This document shows, piece by piece, positions 8,046 through 18,183 of a stretch of 64,000 nucleotides of DNA. The notes beneath the pieces are model-generated. The model was not told the origin of the DNA and did no database searches. It saw only the letters and a program-made list of their open reading frames with translations. Each line of letters opens with the position of its first letter. Within the stretch, counting starts at the first letter, position 1. The DNA is from Oceanobacillus saliphilus. GTDB lineage: Bacteria; Bacillota; Bacilli; Bacillales; Amphibacillaceae. The stretch lies in the NCBI RefSeq assembly GCF_023522835.1, contig NZ_JALCZU010000002.1, positions 592,050 through 656,049 on the forward strand. Direction: 5' to 3'. The position numbers and the translations under genes were made by a program.

Positions 8046-8588
8046 ATGAATTGCTGGAAATCTATCAATATTACAAAAGAAATCGGTCAAACCCGTTTAG
8101 TACTAATATCTTCCATTATCGGTATATTATCATTCTTATTGCTATATGTACCTATTTCCTTGTTTCATGGTACAACACAAATAAATGATGCAGGCATATT
8201 GCCACTATTAATAGGACTTATTATGCTGCCTAGTTTACACTCATTTATGAATATTCTACCATTATTTTTCATGCGCAAACGAATTAAAATCTATTTTACG
8301 TCTAAAGTTAAATGGTATCCAACTTTTCATTATTATACAAAGACACATTTGTCAAAAACGGAATCACTGTTGGTTGGTTTCGCACCGACCTTACTTATAA
8401 CTATTCCAGGATTGGCTGCAAGCTTTATATTTACAGATTTTTATGGATATATTTTAATATTTACATGTATTCATATTGGGATAACGGTTATAGATTTTCT
8501 ATTTCTACAGCATGTCATTAAAGCTCCCAAAAAAGCATTTATTCAAAATGTACATGACGGATTCGATATTCTGTTAAAAGGAAACTAA
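8046..8588 (+). CDS. DUF3267-like integral membrane protein
   Basis: A 180-residue protein with about four membrane helices, beginning MNCWKSINITKE, the typical start of DUF3267 proteins found between yhaI and prsA in bacilli. DUF3267 members usually have a histidine motif resembling zincins in the second helix. Here that segment reads LHSFMNILP, so the second histidine or glutamate is missing and metal binding is doubtful. The ATG was chosen with GAGGTGA 6 bases upstream; a GTG overlapping the ribosome-binding site is unlikely. The function is unknown. Confidence 0.7.
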   Translation: MNCWKSINITKEIGQTRLVLISSIIGILSFLLLYVPISLFHGTTQINDAGILPLLIGLIMLPSLHSFMNILPLFFMRKRIKIYFTSKVKWYPTFHYYTKTHLSKTESLLVGFAPTLLITIPGLAASFIFTDFYGYILIFTCIHIGITVIDFLFLQHVIKAPKKAFIQNVHDGFDILLKGN

Positions 8589-8616
8589 GAGCCAGCGCTT
8601 ATGCGGCTCTTTTTAA
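8587..8616 (+). terminator. terminator after DUF3267-like gene
   Basis: AAGAGCC - agcgcttatgc - GGCTCTTTTT directly at the stop codon. Confidence 0.85.
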
Positions 8617-8732
8617 GTTCGACTTTTCCAAATCAAATAATGATACAACTTTCTTTTTTTGTTTTAGGACCTGTTCATTCTCCTATCTTTTTGGTAGAGT
8701 TATGAATATGGGAGTGAAAGGGGTTAGAGATT

Positions 8733-8918
8733 ATGGTTATTTTTTATATGATTTACGCATTTATTGTTCTTGTTATTTTTAATTTACTAACGAACAACTT
8801 TTGTATAAAAATGCAGATGGATAAGAAAAAGCAGGCTAAAAACTTCAGGGTCATTAACATAATTATGGTCACATTGCTCGTAAGTTCCTACTTGCGTGTC
8901 ATGAATGTGACAGTTTAA
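8733..8918 (+). CDS. small two-helix membrane protein
   Basis: A 61-residue protein with two hydrophobic segments (about residues 2-24 and 40-58) separated by a basic loop containing MDKKKQAKN. The ribosome-binding site AAAGGGG lies 9-10 bases before the ATG. It occupies the interval before prsA, where bacilli carry small yha genes, but I cannot match it to a named family. It could be a real small membrane protein of unknown function. Confidence 0.6.
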   Translation: MVIFYMIYAFIVLVIFNLLTNNFCIKMQMDKKKQAKNFRVINIIMVTLLVSSYLRVMNVTV

Positions 8919-9027
8919 AGGGATTTTATAGGTATTTTACACGAGACTATTTTTTTTCAGTTGAAGTATGATATATTTATCATTGTTAAAACTAGAAGTA
9001 AGTAAAGATTAGGAGTGTATATGGAAT

Positions 9028-9906
9028 ATGAAAAAACTTGCATTGGCTGCTGCATTAACAGCGGGCGTACTTACATTAGCTGCGTGCACCCAAAACGAAG
9101 CAGATTCCGAAAATGTTGCTGAAACTGCTGCTGGCAATATCACCAAAGAAGAATTTTATCAAGAGTTAAAGGACCGTAATGGTGAAGCTATCCTTGAAGA
9201 AATGATCACGATTAAAGTGCTTGAAGATAACTATGAAGTAACTGAGGAAGACGTTGAATCTGAAATGGAAGCAATGAGAGAAGCATATGGTGACCAATTT
9301 GATTTAATTATTGAACAAAATTTTGGTGATGAAGATGCTTTACGCGAAATTATTCGTGTGAGTTTGTTACAAGAAGCAGCGATTGCAGAAGATATTGAAA
9401 TCACGGAAGAAGATCTTCAGGAAGAATACAACCGTCAAAACACGGAAATAGATGCCCAGCATATTTTAGTGGCAGATGAAGAAACTGCAAATGAAGTTAA
9501 ACAACAGCTTGATGAAGGTGGCGATTTCGCTGAGTTGGCAGCAGAATATTCTACAGACGGCACTGCACAGGACGGCGGGAATCTTGGATATTTCTCTTCC
9601 GGTCAAATGGTACCAGAGTTTGAAGATGCTGCGTATAACATGGAATCAGGAGAAGTCAGCGAGCCTGTACAGTCTCAATTTGGTTTCCACATCATTAAAG
9701 TTAACGATGTTCGTGAAAAAGAAGAAAGCATCGGCGAATTTGAAGATGTTAAAGAAGACCTTCGAAGAGAATTAATAACGAAGCGAATGGATGTTACACA
9801 AGTCCAGGAAAAATTGGACTCTTTGATTGAAAATGCACAAGTTGATATTAAAGATGATGATTTGAAAAATATTTTTGAAGACGAAACCGAAGAGGCACAA
9901 GGGTAA
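9028..9906 (+). CDS. prsA: foldase lipoprotein PrsA (peptidyl-prolyl isomerase)
   Basis: A 292-residue lipoprotein. The signal peptide ends in LTLAAC, with the lipidated cysteine at C20. An N-terminal helical region and one parvulin domain (about residues 136-228, containing AQHILV, GGNLGYF and FGFHIIKV) are followed by an acidic C-terminal tail. PrsA assists folding of secreted proteins on the outer face of the membrane and is usually essential or important for secretion. The ATG lies after an AGGAGTG ribosome-binding site. It converges on yhaL across a strong terminator. Confidence 0.95.
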   Translation: MKKLALAAALTAGVLTLAACTQNEADSENVAETAAGNITKEEFYQELKDRNGEAILEEMITIKVLEDNYEVTEEDVESEMEAMREAYGDQFDLIIEQNFGDEDALREIIRVSLLQEAAIAEDIEITEEDLQEEYNRQNTEIDAQHILVADEETANEVKQQLDEGGDFAELAAEYSTDGTAQDGGNLGYFSSGQMVPEFEDAAYNMESGEVSEPVQSQFGFHIIKVNDVREKEESIGEFEDVKEDLRRELITKRMDVTQVQEKLDSLIENAQVDIKDDDLKNIFEDETEEAQG

Positions 9907-9938
9907 TCTCTACTAAAAGTGCGTGTTCAAGCCTCAAA

Positions 9939-9981
9939 TAAAAAGCTGTCAGGAGTATATACTCTCTGACAGCTTTTTTTA
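9939..9981. terminator. bidirectional terminator between prsA and yhaL
   Basis: AAAAAGCTGTCAG ... CTGACAGCTTTTTTT, flanked by A-runs and T-runs on either side. The loop itself is the palindrome AGTATATACT. Confidence 0.9.
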
Positions 9982-10173
9982 ATTAGATCTTTGCTGTTTT
10001 CTTGCCTCACGCTTCTGCCTGTCCTCCTGAATGCGTTCCAAGTATATCTTACCTTCCCGCTCAATAAATTGCTGGTCCAATTTTCTTTCGGCAAGCATTG
10101 CACGATAAGCCATATACCCACTAAGGAAAATCAGGATAATCACTGCGATAACCCATAAAGGAATTTCACCCAT
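9979..10173 (-). CDS. yhaL: sporulation protein YhaL
   Basis: A 64-residue protein with one N-terminal membrane helix (IPLWVIAVIILIFLSGYMA) followed by a charged helix with KIYLERIQEDRQKRE, the hallmark of the YhaL family. The start was set at MGEIP because AAGGAGGATATATA precedes it; an upstream in-frame extension has no ribosome-binding site. In B. subtilis yhaL affects sporulation and lies next to prsA, as here. The biochemical role is unknown. Confidence 0.85.
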   Translation of the reverse strand: MGEIPLWVIAVIILIFLSGYMAYRAMLAERKLDQQFIEREGKIYLERIQEDRQKREARKQQRSN

Positions 10174-10240
10174 TATATATCCTCCTTGTCCAATCCTTTC
10201 TATCATATATATGAACAAAAATGAGGAAAATTACTGGAGG

Positions 10241-11188
10241 TTAATTTTCTTCGAATAATGGTTTATAAAAAGCGCGATTATCCATTGCAAACAATCGCTC
10301 CGTAAACTCTCCTGGTTTAACTTTATCAAGTGCCCGATTAAGCATATTCATTTTGGCATCGATTAAGTCTATTAAATGAAGAAGTTCTGCTTCACGCACT
10401 AATGGAGGTGTCGGACTTCCCCACTCCGCTTTTCCGTGATGGCTCAGAACCAAATGCTGAAGCATTAATACCTCTTCCCCCTCTATTTGAAGGTCTCTGG
10501 CCATTAAACCTATTTCTTCAACCATGATAGGTATATGCCCCAGCAACTTACCCTCTAGCGTATAGGATGTGGTGACTACACCGGAAAGTTCCTTAAGTTT
10601 GCCTAAATCATGCAGAATAATTCCTGCATAGAGTAAATCTTTGTTTATTTCCGGATACAATTTATGTAGTTCTCTCCCTAGTTGGAGCATACTAACGATA
10701 TGATGGGCCAATCCAGATGCATATTCGTGATGGTTTTTAGATGCTGCGGGATAAGTCAGCAGATCTTCCTGATACTTTTTAATAAATGCCCTTACGAGTC
10801 GTTGTATGGTAGGATTTTGCATCTCAAAAATAGCTTCTGTCAATTTTTCCGATAAATATGCTTTCTCAACAGGTGCCTTCTCCACAAAGTCGGAAACTTG
10901 AACACCATCTGTTGGCTGAGCAGGACGCAATGACATAATTTTCAGTTGCGATTTCCCTCTAAACTGATTTACTTCTCCCGTTACACGAATAATCGTTTCA
11001 GGTATAAAAAGCGCTTCATCTTCTTTCGTTGCATCCCATAGCTTTGCTTCGATTTCACCAGTTGCATCACGTAGAATAAGTGTTAGGAATGGCTTTCCAT
11101 TGCTTGCTACCCCTTTGGTAGATTCCTTGATCAATAGAAAGTCATCAAATGTATCTCCTACTGAACTGTATCCAATTCCTTGTCTCAT
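10241..11188 (-). CDS. yhaM: 3'-5' exoribonuclease YhaM
   Basis: A 315-residue protein with an N-terminal OB-fold (about residues 12-90, [14 protein letters not shown]) and an HD domain whose metal pair is in ILHDLGK (H193, D194), plus further histidines (AHH, SHHG) forming the metal site. This is the architecture of YhaM, an RNA-degrading exonuclease of bacilli that also acts on DNA. A GGAGGGGA ribosome-binding site precedes the ATG. It follows yhaN on the minus strand after 70 bases, so a yhaO-yhaN-yhaM transcript is likely. Confidence 0.93.
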   Translation of the reverse strand: MRQGIGYSSVGDTFDDFLLIKESTKGVASNGKPFLTLILRDATGEIEAKLWDATKEDEALFIPETIIRVTGEVNQFRGKSQLKIMSLRPAQPTDGVQVSDFVEKAPVEKAYLSEKLTEAIFEMQNPTIQRLVRAFIKKYQEDLLTYPAASKNHHEYASGLAHHIVSMLQLGRELHKLYPEINKDLLYAGIILHDLGKLKELSGVVTTSYTLEGKLLGHIPIMVEEIGLMARDLQIEGEEVLMLQHLVLSHHGKAEWGSPTPPLVREAELLHLIDLIDAKMNMLNRALDKVKPGEFTERLFAMDNRAFYKPLFEEN

Positions 11189-11257
11189 CTATTCCCCTCC
11201 TTGATTTTAAATCTACACTGTCACGAATGTTCGCTTCTAGTTAATAAACCTATCACT

Positions 11258-14221
11258 TCAGGCATGCAATTCCCCTGTGAGGTCAATTCGATTCATACCT
11301 GAAGCTGTATTTACAATTTCCTCTTTGCATGTAAAGAGAATGACCTGCTGTTTGTTTGCTGCCTGATTCAAAATTTCAATTATCCTTTTCGTCCGTGTCG
11401 CATCAAAATGAACAAATGCATCATCAATTATAAATGGCAGTCCATGGTCTTCACTCATAATTTCACTAATTGCTAAACGTAATGATACATAGAGCTGATC
11501 AATGGTACCCTGTGATAATTCATTAATAGTGTATCTTATATTGTCATAGGATTCTACTTGAAACGGATTGCTGTCAGTTGGTGCATTGACATGAATATAC
11601 ATATTTCCTGTAATTTCTCGAAAGTATTTGGTAGTTACTTCGATGACCTTTGTCATATATTTATCCCGGTAATCTCGTTTCGTCTCACTGAGCATTTCCT
11701 TGGCAGTTTTTAAAACGGACCATTCCTTCGCCAATTTTCTTAATTGCTCGTTTTCCATTTCATATTGATGAAGACTATCGGAATAGGATTCAGACGACTC
11801 CATTGCAGCTAGCTCTGCTTTAACTGCAGCCAGCTTATTCCTTTCCTTTTCCATTTGTTCCTCAATTGTTCGAATTGATGTGGAAATCTGTTGTCGCAAC
11901 ATTTCCAATTCGTCTTCCGTTGCTGCTTTTTCTGTATAATGTCGTAAACTTTCCTGTGGAACGATTTTAGACAGTTGATTTACCGTTTTTTGTAAAGCAA
12001 GTTCCAAATCGCTTTTCTCTTTATACTGTCTTGCCTGATAATAAAACAATTCTTCTGTCTCGACTTCTGCAATTTCAAATAATTGCTTGATTTCGATTTC
12101 ATATGTCTGCATCTTTTGTTTTAATTCGTGCTGTTTATTTTTTAAGTCTTCCAGTAAATGACAGAAGTGATCGTATTCCCGCAGCTTTTCCTCCTGTTTT
12201 TTCACCATTTTTCGCACGAATTCAAGTTTATTTTCATCGTTATTATCAGCCAGATCTATATCTGCATTCTTCAAAAATTGGTCAACCCTATGATGATAAA
12301 CGGTTATTCTTTCCTCGAGCAGATCTGCTTCCTTAGCAGCCTTATGACGTTCTCTATTAATCTTCAATAGCTGATTTAGATTATGAAAAAGCTCCGGCCA
12401 AAAAGAAATTTCCACTTTTTTAAGAAATGGATAATTGTCATACTGCAAATCGATTTGCTTCTCCAACCGCTTTGCTCTTTCATCCAATTGTTTTTTCTTT
12501 TCATCCCATTTAATGAATTGAGTTGCACTCAGTTTATCCTGCTGCTGAATGGTAGTCAGTTCACTTCTAGTATTGTTGTGGCGTTCCAATAGATTTTCTG
12601 CTTCCATTTTTTCCGCTTCCGTTACACTTATGGGTTTCTGTTTCGAATTTGTTTGGAACATATTATCCATTTCAGTCACAGAATGATTTGTCATAGCCCA
12701 TTGTCCAATACCGAAGACAAATGCAACGCTCATAATAACGAACAACCATGTCGTATCGGTAACTAGCGCTCCAAAAGCAGCGAGTGCAGCTACTATAAGA
12801 CTTGTCGTTAGTATGGATAAGGCTCTTTTTTTCTTTGCAGTTTTATTTTCTTCCCATTTTATTATTTGATTTTCTGATTCCTGCTCAAGCTTTTCCATCA
12901 GATGGTATTCTTGAAACGTATTGACCCTATTATGCAGTTCATCTATTTGATGATCTTTTAACAGACTATCCTCTAGCTGCTCTATTTGGTTGCGTAAATA
13001 GTTCCTTTCCTGCTTCAGCTGCTGTTCCTCTACAGTGAGCTGTTCCTTTTCACTACTCAGCTGTTCCCTGTCACTTCTTATTTGATTCCATGTATTTTCC
13101 AAGTAGAAAGGCAGTTCCATATTCTCCAGTTCATCTGGCTGAATGCCAATATTCAAACGCTCTATCTCTTCATTTATCCGGCGTTTGTCATCATGCATCA
13201 AACGTTTGATTTTTTTTAGTTCCTGAATTTGCGATTCTACCACTATATGGTCTTTCAGTAATATTTCCGCATCTTTCTGTACTGTCTCTGAATATAGATT
13301 CTGTTTAATAGCATTTACTTTTTCAGTGTAGTTTCTCTCATTTTCTTTCAGGACATTCCATTCACTATGGAGCGGAAGTAAGGTTTCTTTCCATCTTTGT
13401 AATCGCTCTGTACCGTTTTCAGGAAATAGGATGGTTGGCGGGTAATCAGACAGCCTTTCTTTCAATTGATGATATTCCTGGATTAGTGGAAGAGCATGGA
13501 GCTGCTTTTCGATGGAAAATGCTTTTGCATTCTCATCCTTTAATTGTTGCTGCAGCTCCTCTAATGTCCGTTCCGATTGCTCCATCAATTCCTTTTTGTC
13601 ACGGTAAGATTGTTCTACTTCCCGAAAACGTTGCAAGGAACTCGAGATACTTTTTAATGTTTCTATCTGCTGATTGATTACAGGTTTTTTTCCAGCCGGT
13701 TTGAATAAATCACCAATTTTCGCCTCTAGTCGTCTTTCGATAGAATAGATGCTGTTAGATCCCGTGAGACCAATTCCAAGTAAAACTTCTCCTAAATCTT
13801 CATCTCTCATGTTCCGAATCTCCGTTAAATCCGTGGCCGAAAATGAGAAAATCGATTGATATGTTTTTGCCGTCATTCCGTTCAGTTTTTCTTCGAGCCA
13901 TGCTTCATCATGTACTTCTCCATCGGTCGTCATACAAATTGCGGCACCATTTTTCACTTCATCAAATCGTTCAATGATAAATTCTCCTGCCTCAGGATGA
14001 TCGACACTCATTCTTCCACCCATTTTCCCACTTGTTTTTGGGCGATAAAAGTCCCGCTGTCTGGGCGGAAGACCGAATAGCATAAATAGGATAAATCGTT
14101 GGATAGTGGATTTACCAGATTCGTTCTCCCCATAGATACAAGTGGCGGAGTTTTTCGAAAAATCGATCGTATAGTCAACCAACTTTCCAAATCCGTATAT
14201 TGTTGCCCTCAGGATTTTCAT
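11258..14221 (-). CDS. yhaN: SbcC/Rad50-like ATPase YhaN
   Basis: 987 residues. Walker A (GENESGKST) is at residues 31-39. A very long coiled-coil region is interrupted by a hydrophobic pair of segments near residues 460-500 (LTTSLIVAALAAFGALV, WLFVIMSVAFVFGIG), which is characteristic of YhaN and absent from SbcC. The C-terminal part has the signature-like ELSQGTIDQLY and Walker B (LPFIIDDAFVHFD). With the nuclease YhaO encoded 7 bases upstream it should form an SbcCD-like complex, possibly at the membrane because of the hydrophobic hairpin. The exact DNA substrate is unknown. Confidence 0.9.
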   Translation of the reverse strand: MKILRATIYGFGKLVDYTIDFSKNSATCIYGENESGKSTIQRFILFMLFGLPPRQRDFYRPKTSGKMGGRMSVDHPEAGEFIIERFDEVKNGAAICMTTDGEVHDEAWLEEKLNGMTAKTYQSIFSFSATDLTEIRNMRDEDLGEVLLGIGLTGSNSIYSIERRLEAKIGDLFKPAGKKPVINQQIETLKSISSSLQRFREVEQSYRDKKELMEQSERTLEELQQQLKDENAKAFSIEKQLHALPLIQEYHQLKERLSDYPPTILFPENGTERLQRWKETLLPLHSEWNVLKENERNYTEKVNAIKQNLYSETVQKDAEILLKDHIVVESQIQELKKIKRLMHDDKRRINEEIERLNIGIQPDELENMELPFYLENTWNQIRSDREQLSSEKEQLTVEEQQLKQERNYLRNQIEQLEDSLLKDHQIDELHNRVNTFQEYHLMEKLEQESENQIIKWEENKTAKKKRALSILTTSLIVAALAAFGALVTDTTWLFVIMSVAFVFGIGQWAMTNHSVTEMDNMFQTNSKQKPISVTEAEKMEAENLLERHNNTRSELTTIQQQDKLSATQFIKWDEKKKQLDERAKRLEKQIDLQYDNYPFLKKVEISFWPELFHNLNQLLKINRERHKAAKEADLLEERITVYHHRVDQFLKNADIDLADNNDENKLEFVRKMVKKQEEKLREYDHFCHLLEDLKNKQHELKQKMQTYEIEIKQLFEIAEVETEELFYYQARQYKEKSDLELALQKTVNQLSKIVPQESLRHYTEKAATEDELEMLRQQISTSIRTIEEQMEKERNKLAAVKAELAAMESSESYSDSLHQYEMENEQLRKLAKEWSVLKTAKEMLSETKRDYRDKYMTKVIEVTTKYFREITGNMYIHVNAPTDSNPFQVESYDNIRYTINELSQGTIDQLYVSLRLAISEIMSEDHGLPFIIDDAFVHFDATRTKRIIEILNQAANKQQVILFTCKEEIVNTASGMNRIDLTGELHA

Positions 14222-14228
14222 GCCGTAA

Positions 14229-15446
14229 TCACCCTTTCAGCAGCTCATTGAACAAGAGCTGTTTTGCTTCTTCTTTTATTTCTGTTTCTTCGTATTCGGA
14301 CAATACATCCAAATATTTTCTCGCCTGCTTATGATGATACAAATCACTAACGTACGGTTGGATTGATTTCTCATCAAAGTGGCGTGAAAGTTCTCCAAAG
14401 AAATGTTTACCTTTAAATAATTCATCATCATACTGCTGATTCACCTTGGTCGAAACTCTAAAAATATATTTCCAGTTACGATGATTCATTGTGGTTTCAT
14501 TAACAAGATCAATGACCTCATCAACAAGCTTGTCACTTTCCCATTCTTTCAAACTGGTGTGCTTACTTTCCAAGGTGATATCCATTAGTTGTGGGGATTC
14601 GCTTTCTATGAAGGCGTTCAGAATATGCTTTTCTACATGATGAATTTCCTCACATTCTGATATATCAATCGTCAGGGAATGAAATTGGATTGCCTGAAGG
14701 GGAATGAAGGAAAGTTCTGCATCCTGTTCATGTAATACTACATGATAACAGCCTTTTTCACCTGTTTCCTTTCTGTTCCGTCCTTGAATATTACCTGGAT
14801 AGACAATAGGAGGGGTTGTTTTCAGGATTTCTCGTTGATGAATATGTCCGAGTGCCCAATAATCGAAATTTTCTTTAAGCAGATCATTCATTTGAAAAGG
14901 AGCATATACATCATGTTCGGTGTTGCTTAAAATACTGCCGTGAAGCATGGCAATATGGAATGGGATCGTTTCATCAGAGACTTTATACTCCTCTGCTTTT
15001 CTGTCGAGTACTGCACGGTTTTCGTAGCTAAATCCATAAATCTGGGCGAGCTGCTGATCGTCTTTTTCAAATGTAAAATGGCTCACCTGTTCTTCGGTAA
15101 AAACAAATACATTTCCAGGATATGTCACAGGATAACGATTTCCTTTTATGTAATCGTGGTTTCCATAGGATAAATAAACATTTATCCGATACTGCTCTAA
15201 TCTTTCAAATGCCCTACGCAAGCGTATCTGAGCTTTCAGGCTTTGCTTTTCATTGTCAAATAAATCTCCAGCTAGCAGTATAAAATCAACTTCCTTTTCA
15301 ATAGCTGCCTCCACTAACCTGTCCAATGCAATAAATGTACTTTCTCTTATTTGCCGAAAAATCGATTCCGGGGTGCTGCTCAACCCTTTAAAAGGGCTGT
15401 CTAAATGCAAATCAGCGGCATGAATAAACGATAGTTGCTTTGCCAT
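14229..15446 (-). CDS. yhaO: SbcD-like metallophosphoesterase YhaO
   Basis: 405 residues. Calcineurin-like phosphoesterase motifs in order: DLHLD (D12, H14), AGDLFDN, GNHD, and GHIHQR towards the C-terminal half of the catalytic domain. This is the Mre11/SbcD-type nuclease fold. The start at MAKQLSF was chosen because AAGGAGGGGA lies just upstream; a longer frame of 19 codons has no ribosome-binding site. It pairs with yhaN directly downstream. A DNA-end-processing nuclease is the family expectation. Confidence 0.9.
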   Translation of the reverse strand: MAKQLSFIHAADLHLDSPFKGLSSTPESIFRQIRESTFIALDRLVEAAIEKEVDFILLAGDLFDNEKQSLKAQIRLRRAFERLEQYRINVYLSYGNHDYIKGNRYPVTYPGNVFVFTEEQVSHFTFEKDDQQLAQIYGFSYENRAVLDRKAEEYKVSDETIPFHIAMLHGSILSNTEHDVYAPFQMNDLLKENFDYWALGHIHQREILKTTPPIVYPGNIQGRNRKETGEKGCYHVVLHEQDAELSFIPLQAIQFHSLTIDISECEEIHHVEKHILNAFIESESPQLMDITLESKHTSLKEWESDKLVDEVIDLVNETTMNHRNWKYIFRVSTKVNQQYDDELFKGKHFFGELSRHFDEKSIQPYVSDLYHHKQARKYLDVLSEYEETEIKEEAKQLLFNELLKG

Positions 15447-15556
15447 ATGTTCCCCTCCTTTTTTTATTACTTCCATTCTATCAAATCCGATAACAGAATG
15501 CACGTTCTATTCGTGAGATAGCTAAATTAAACCTAATCGTTTCCATATCCTTTATA

Positions 15557-15600
15557 AAAAGCACTGTTGGACAAGTATCCCTACTGTCCAACAGTGCTTT
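15557..15600 (-). terminator. terminator after the flavin oxidoreductase gene
   Basis: AAGCACTGTTGGACAGT...TCCAACAGTGCTTTTTAT read on the minus strand: a long stem and a T-run, 8 bases after the stop codon. Confidence 0.88.
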
Positions 15601-15607
15601 CCAACTG

Positions 15608-16609
15608 TTATTTTCCGTCAACAACTTCTTTTAATATTTCATAGGAACGTATCTGCTTTCGAGGATCATAAATATAAGATACAGCCATGATTTCATCGAC
15701 GTTATACTTATCCTGGAAATCCGTCAACTGTTTCCGTATCGACGCTTTACCTCCCTGCAACGTAACACTAGACATCGATAGAGCAACTTCTTTCTCCCGT
15801 GGGCTCCAAATCTGATCCATGTCTTCAACTGGAGGGCTCAATAAAGATTGAGATCCGCGGACAACATTTAAGAAAAATTGCTGCATCGTCGTTGATTCAA
15901 CTCTGGCCTCTGCATCACTTTCAGCGGCGATTACATTCAGACAAATCATCACATAGGGCGCATCCAAATATGCAGATGGCTGGAACCGTTCACGATAAAT
16001 GGATATTGCCTCCTCCATATATCTTGGAGCAAAATGGGAAGCAAATACATAGGGCAGACCTAACTTGGCAGCTAAAATGGCAGAATCTGGCGAAGAACCA
16101 AGGATATATAGTGGAATATTCGTACCAACTCCAGGATAAGCTTTCACATGACCTTGAACTTCTTCAGATCCAAAATAAGTGAGTAAGGATTTTACATCTT
16201 CTGGAAATGATTGAACTGTATCACTTTGGGACCTTCTCAGTGCACTTGCGGTCAGCATATCTGTACCAGGTGCTCTTCCAAGACCAAGGTCCAACCGATC
16301 TGGATACATTGTTGCCATTGTCCCAAATTGCTCTGCAACAACCAGAGGTGTATGGTTAGGCAGCATGATTCCACCTGAGCCGACGCGTATCTTTTCTGTA
16401 TGTTCCAACGTATGTTTAATTAAAATGGAGGTAGCAGAACTAACCAGTGTCGGTGTATTGTGATGCTCCGCAATCCAATACCGTGCATAGCCCAATTGAT
16501 CTGTTGCTCGTGCCAGATCAACCATTGATTCAATGGCATCCTTAGGTTCCTGACCTTCCCGGATAGGTGCCAGGTTTAAAACAGATACAGGGATTTGTAT
16601 AGTTGACAT
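15608..16609 (-). CDS. LLM-class flavin-dependent oxidoreductase
   Basis: A 333-residue luciferase-like monooxygenase-family protein. Family signatures visible are [10 protein letters not shown] near residue 45, [20 protein letters not shown] near 77-95, and GLGRAPGTD. Members use FMN and resemble the alkanal monooxygenase fold; many bacillar copies have unknown substrates. GGAGAAATGT precedes the ATG. It is transcribed alone, bounded by its own terminator and downstream of the antiporter gene with a 98-base gap. Confidence 0.85.
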   Translation of the reverse strand: MSTIQIPVSVLNLAPIREGQEPKDAIESMVDLARATDQLGYARYWIAEHHNTPTLVSSATSILIKHTLEHTEKIRVGSGGIMLPNHTPLVVAEQFGTMATMYPDRLDLGLGRAPGTDMLTASALRRSQSDTVQSFPEDVKSLLTYFGSEEVQGHVKAYPGVGTNIPLYILGSSPDSAILAAKLGLPYVFASHFAPRYMEEAISIYRERFQPSAYLDAPYVMICLNVIAAESDAEARVESTTMQQFFLNVVRGSQSLLSPPVEDMDQIWSPREKEVALSMSSVTLQGGKASIRKQLTDFQDKYNVDEIMAVSYIYDPRKQIRSYEILKEVVDGK

Positions 16610-16707
16610 GTAACATTTCTCCTTTTAGCGTCCGTTAATAAGCAGCAAATGCTGAATAATCAGCGTGATCCAATGCACACGTTAACTGTTTCATAAAGTT
16701 GCATCCA

Positions 16708-18183
16708 TCACGTCATTTTTTTTGATTTGCTGCTTTTCGGTTTAGCAGTATTTCCTAACAACGTTATTTTTGCTTTATTCCTTTTTTCTTTATCACTTAA
16801 AACAAATAATGTATCTCCTTTTTCGATCACAGTTGTTCCTGTTGGTGTCATTAATTTTTTGCTTCTCGTTATTCCAATAATGAGTGTATCATCCGGCAGC
16901 GTAATATCGATTAAAGACTTTCCGACAGCAGGAGAGCTTTTCGGTATCGTAACCTTCATAATTTCCGAATCCGTATCCCCCAAGTTAATTAATTCCATGC
17001 TTGTATGTCCATCATCTGGTTCTCCGGTCAATTTAAGTTTTTCAGCTAACCAGGATAAACTACTTCCTTGAACTAAAGCAGAGATGAGGACAACGAAGAA
17101 TACGGTGTTAAAAATAAGGTTGCTGTTCTCCAACCCTGCCAGAATTGGATAGGTTGCCAGAACAATTGGCACCGCACCTTTTAAGCCAGCCCAAGAAATG
17201 AACAACTTTTGATTCAGGTTGTACCCCATAAAAAGCATACTGATAAAAACCGCAACCGGACGAGCGACGAACATTAAAAGGATAGCTATTAACATCCCTT
17301 CCCAGAATACCTCAATCAACTCTTCAGGAAATACGAGCAGTCCGAGCAGTGTAAACATAACAATCTGCATCATCCAGGCAAAACCTTCGTTAAATCTAAG
17401 AATTGAAAATCGGTGAGTCAAATCGCTGTTACCCACGAATACGGCCATGACATATACGGCCAGCAATCCACTCCCGCCTATATAGTCGGTCACGGCATAA
17501 GTAAAAACGGATGCACCCATTGCTAGTACCGGGTATAATCCGGAGATGTCCAACTTAATGTTATTGATTACCACGACAGTGATTTTACCTAGAATCAACC
17601 CTAAGATTAGGCCCAGTCCCATCTGGAGAAAAAAGCCCCAGACTGCAGACCAGATGGATAATTCCGGCGTTTTGATCATTTCAATCAATGTCACTGTTAG
17701 AAATACAGCCATTGGATCATTGGAACCGGACTCAGCTTCCAATGTGGAAGTTAGTCGTTTATTGAAATTTTTATTACCAAGCACAGAAAAGACAGCTGCT
17801 GCATCGGTCGATCCAATAATTGCACCCAACAGGAGCCCTTCCAATAATGAAAAATCAAGTATGTACATTGCTGCAATACCCACCACAAATGATGTAATTA
17901 AAACTCCTATTGTGGCAAGGGAACCAGCTGGCACAAGGATAGGTCGGATATTTGCCCACTTCGTTTGTGTTCCACCATCAAATAAAATTATAATTAATGC
18001 CAGCGTACCGATAAATTGTGTTAGTTGTGCATCCTCAAAGTAAATATAATTGTTAAGTAACATACCAGCAATGAGGAAAAGAATTAGTGCTGGTAGACCT
18101 AAGCGCGATGAGAACTTCGTAGCCAGCACACCTATAATTAACATGATAGAGAGTAATAACAATAGTCCTCCACTAGTTTCCAT
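16708..18183 (-). CDS. CPA1-type potassium/proton antiporter with RCK_C domain
   Basis: 491 residues with about 12 membrane helices of the monovalent cation/proton antiporter-1 fold, including FDGGTQTKW, STDAAAVFSVLG and the conserved acidic stretch EAESGSNDPMAVF. A C-terminal cytosolic TrkA-C (RCK_C) domain spans about residues 395-470 (VTIPKSSPAVGKSLIDI). This layout matches NhaP2/CvrA-like K+/H+ antiporters. RCK_C domains in Firmicutes often bind c-di-AMP, but binding cannot be seen from sequence alone and no c-di-AMP riboswitch was found upstream. Confidence 0.88.
   Translation of the reverse strand: METSGGLLLLLSIMLIIGVLATKFSSRLGLPALILFLIAGMLLNNYIYFEDAQLTQFIGTLALIIILFDGGTQTKWANIRPILVPAGSLATIGVLITSFVVGIAAMYILDFSLLEGLLLGAIIGSTDAAAVFSVLGNKNFNKRLTSTLEAESGSNDPMAVFLTVTLIEMIKTPELSIWSAVWGFFLQMGLGLILGLILGKITVVVINNIKLDISGLYPVLAMGASVFTYAVTDYIGGSGLLAVYVMAVFVGNSDLTHRFSILRFNEGFAWMMQIVMFTLLGLLVFPEELIEVFWEGMLIAILLMFVARPVAVFISMLFMGYNLNQKLFISWAGLKGAVPIVLATYPILAGLENSNLIFNTVFFVVLISALVQGSSLSWLAEKLKLTGEPDDGHTSMELINLGDTDSEIMKVTIPKSSPAVGKSLIDITLPDDTLIIGITRSKKLMTPTGTTVIEKGDTLFVLSDKEKRNKAKITLLGNTAKPKSSKSKKMT

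Noticed and set aside
11258-14221. YhaN as a phage-defence ATPase
   Set aside because: The yhaO-yhaN-yhaM order, the membrane hairpin and the position after prsA are those of the conserved housekeeping yha cluster, with no defence genes nearby.
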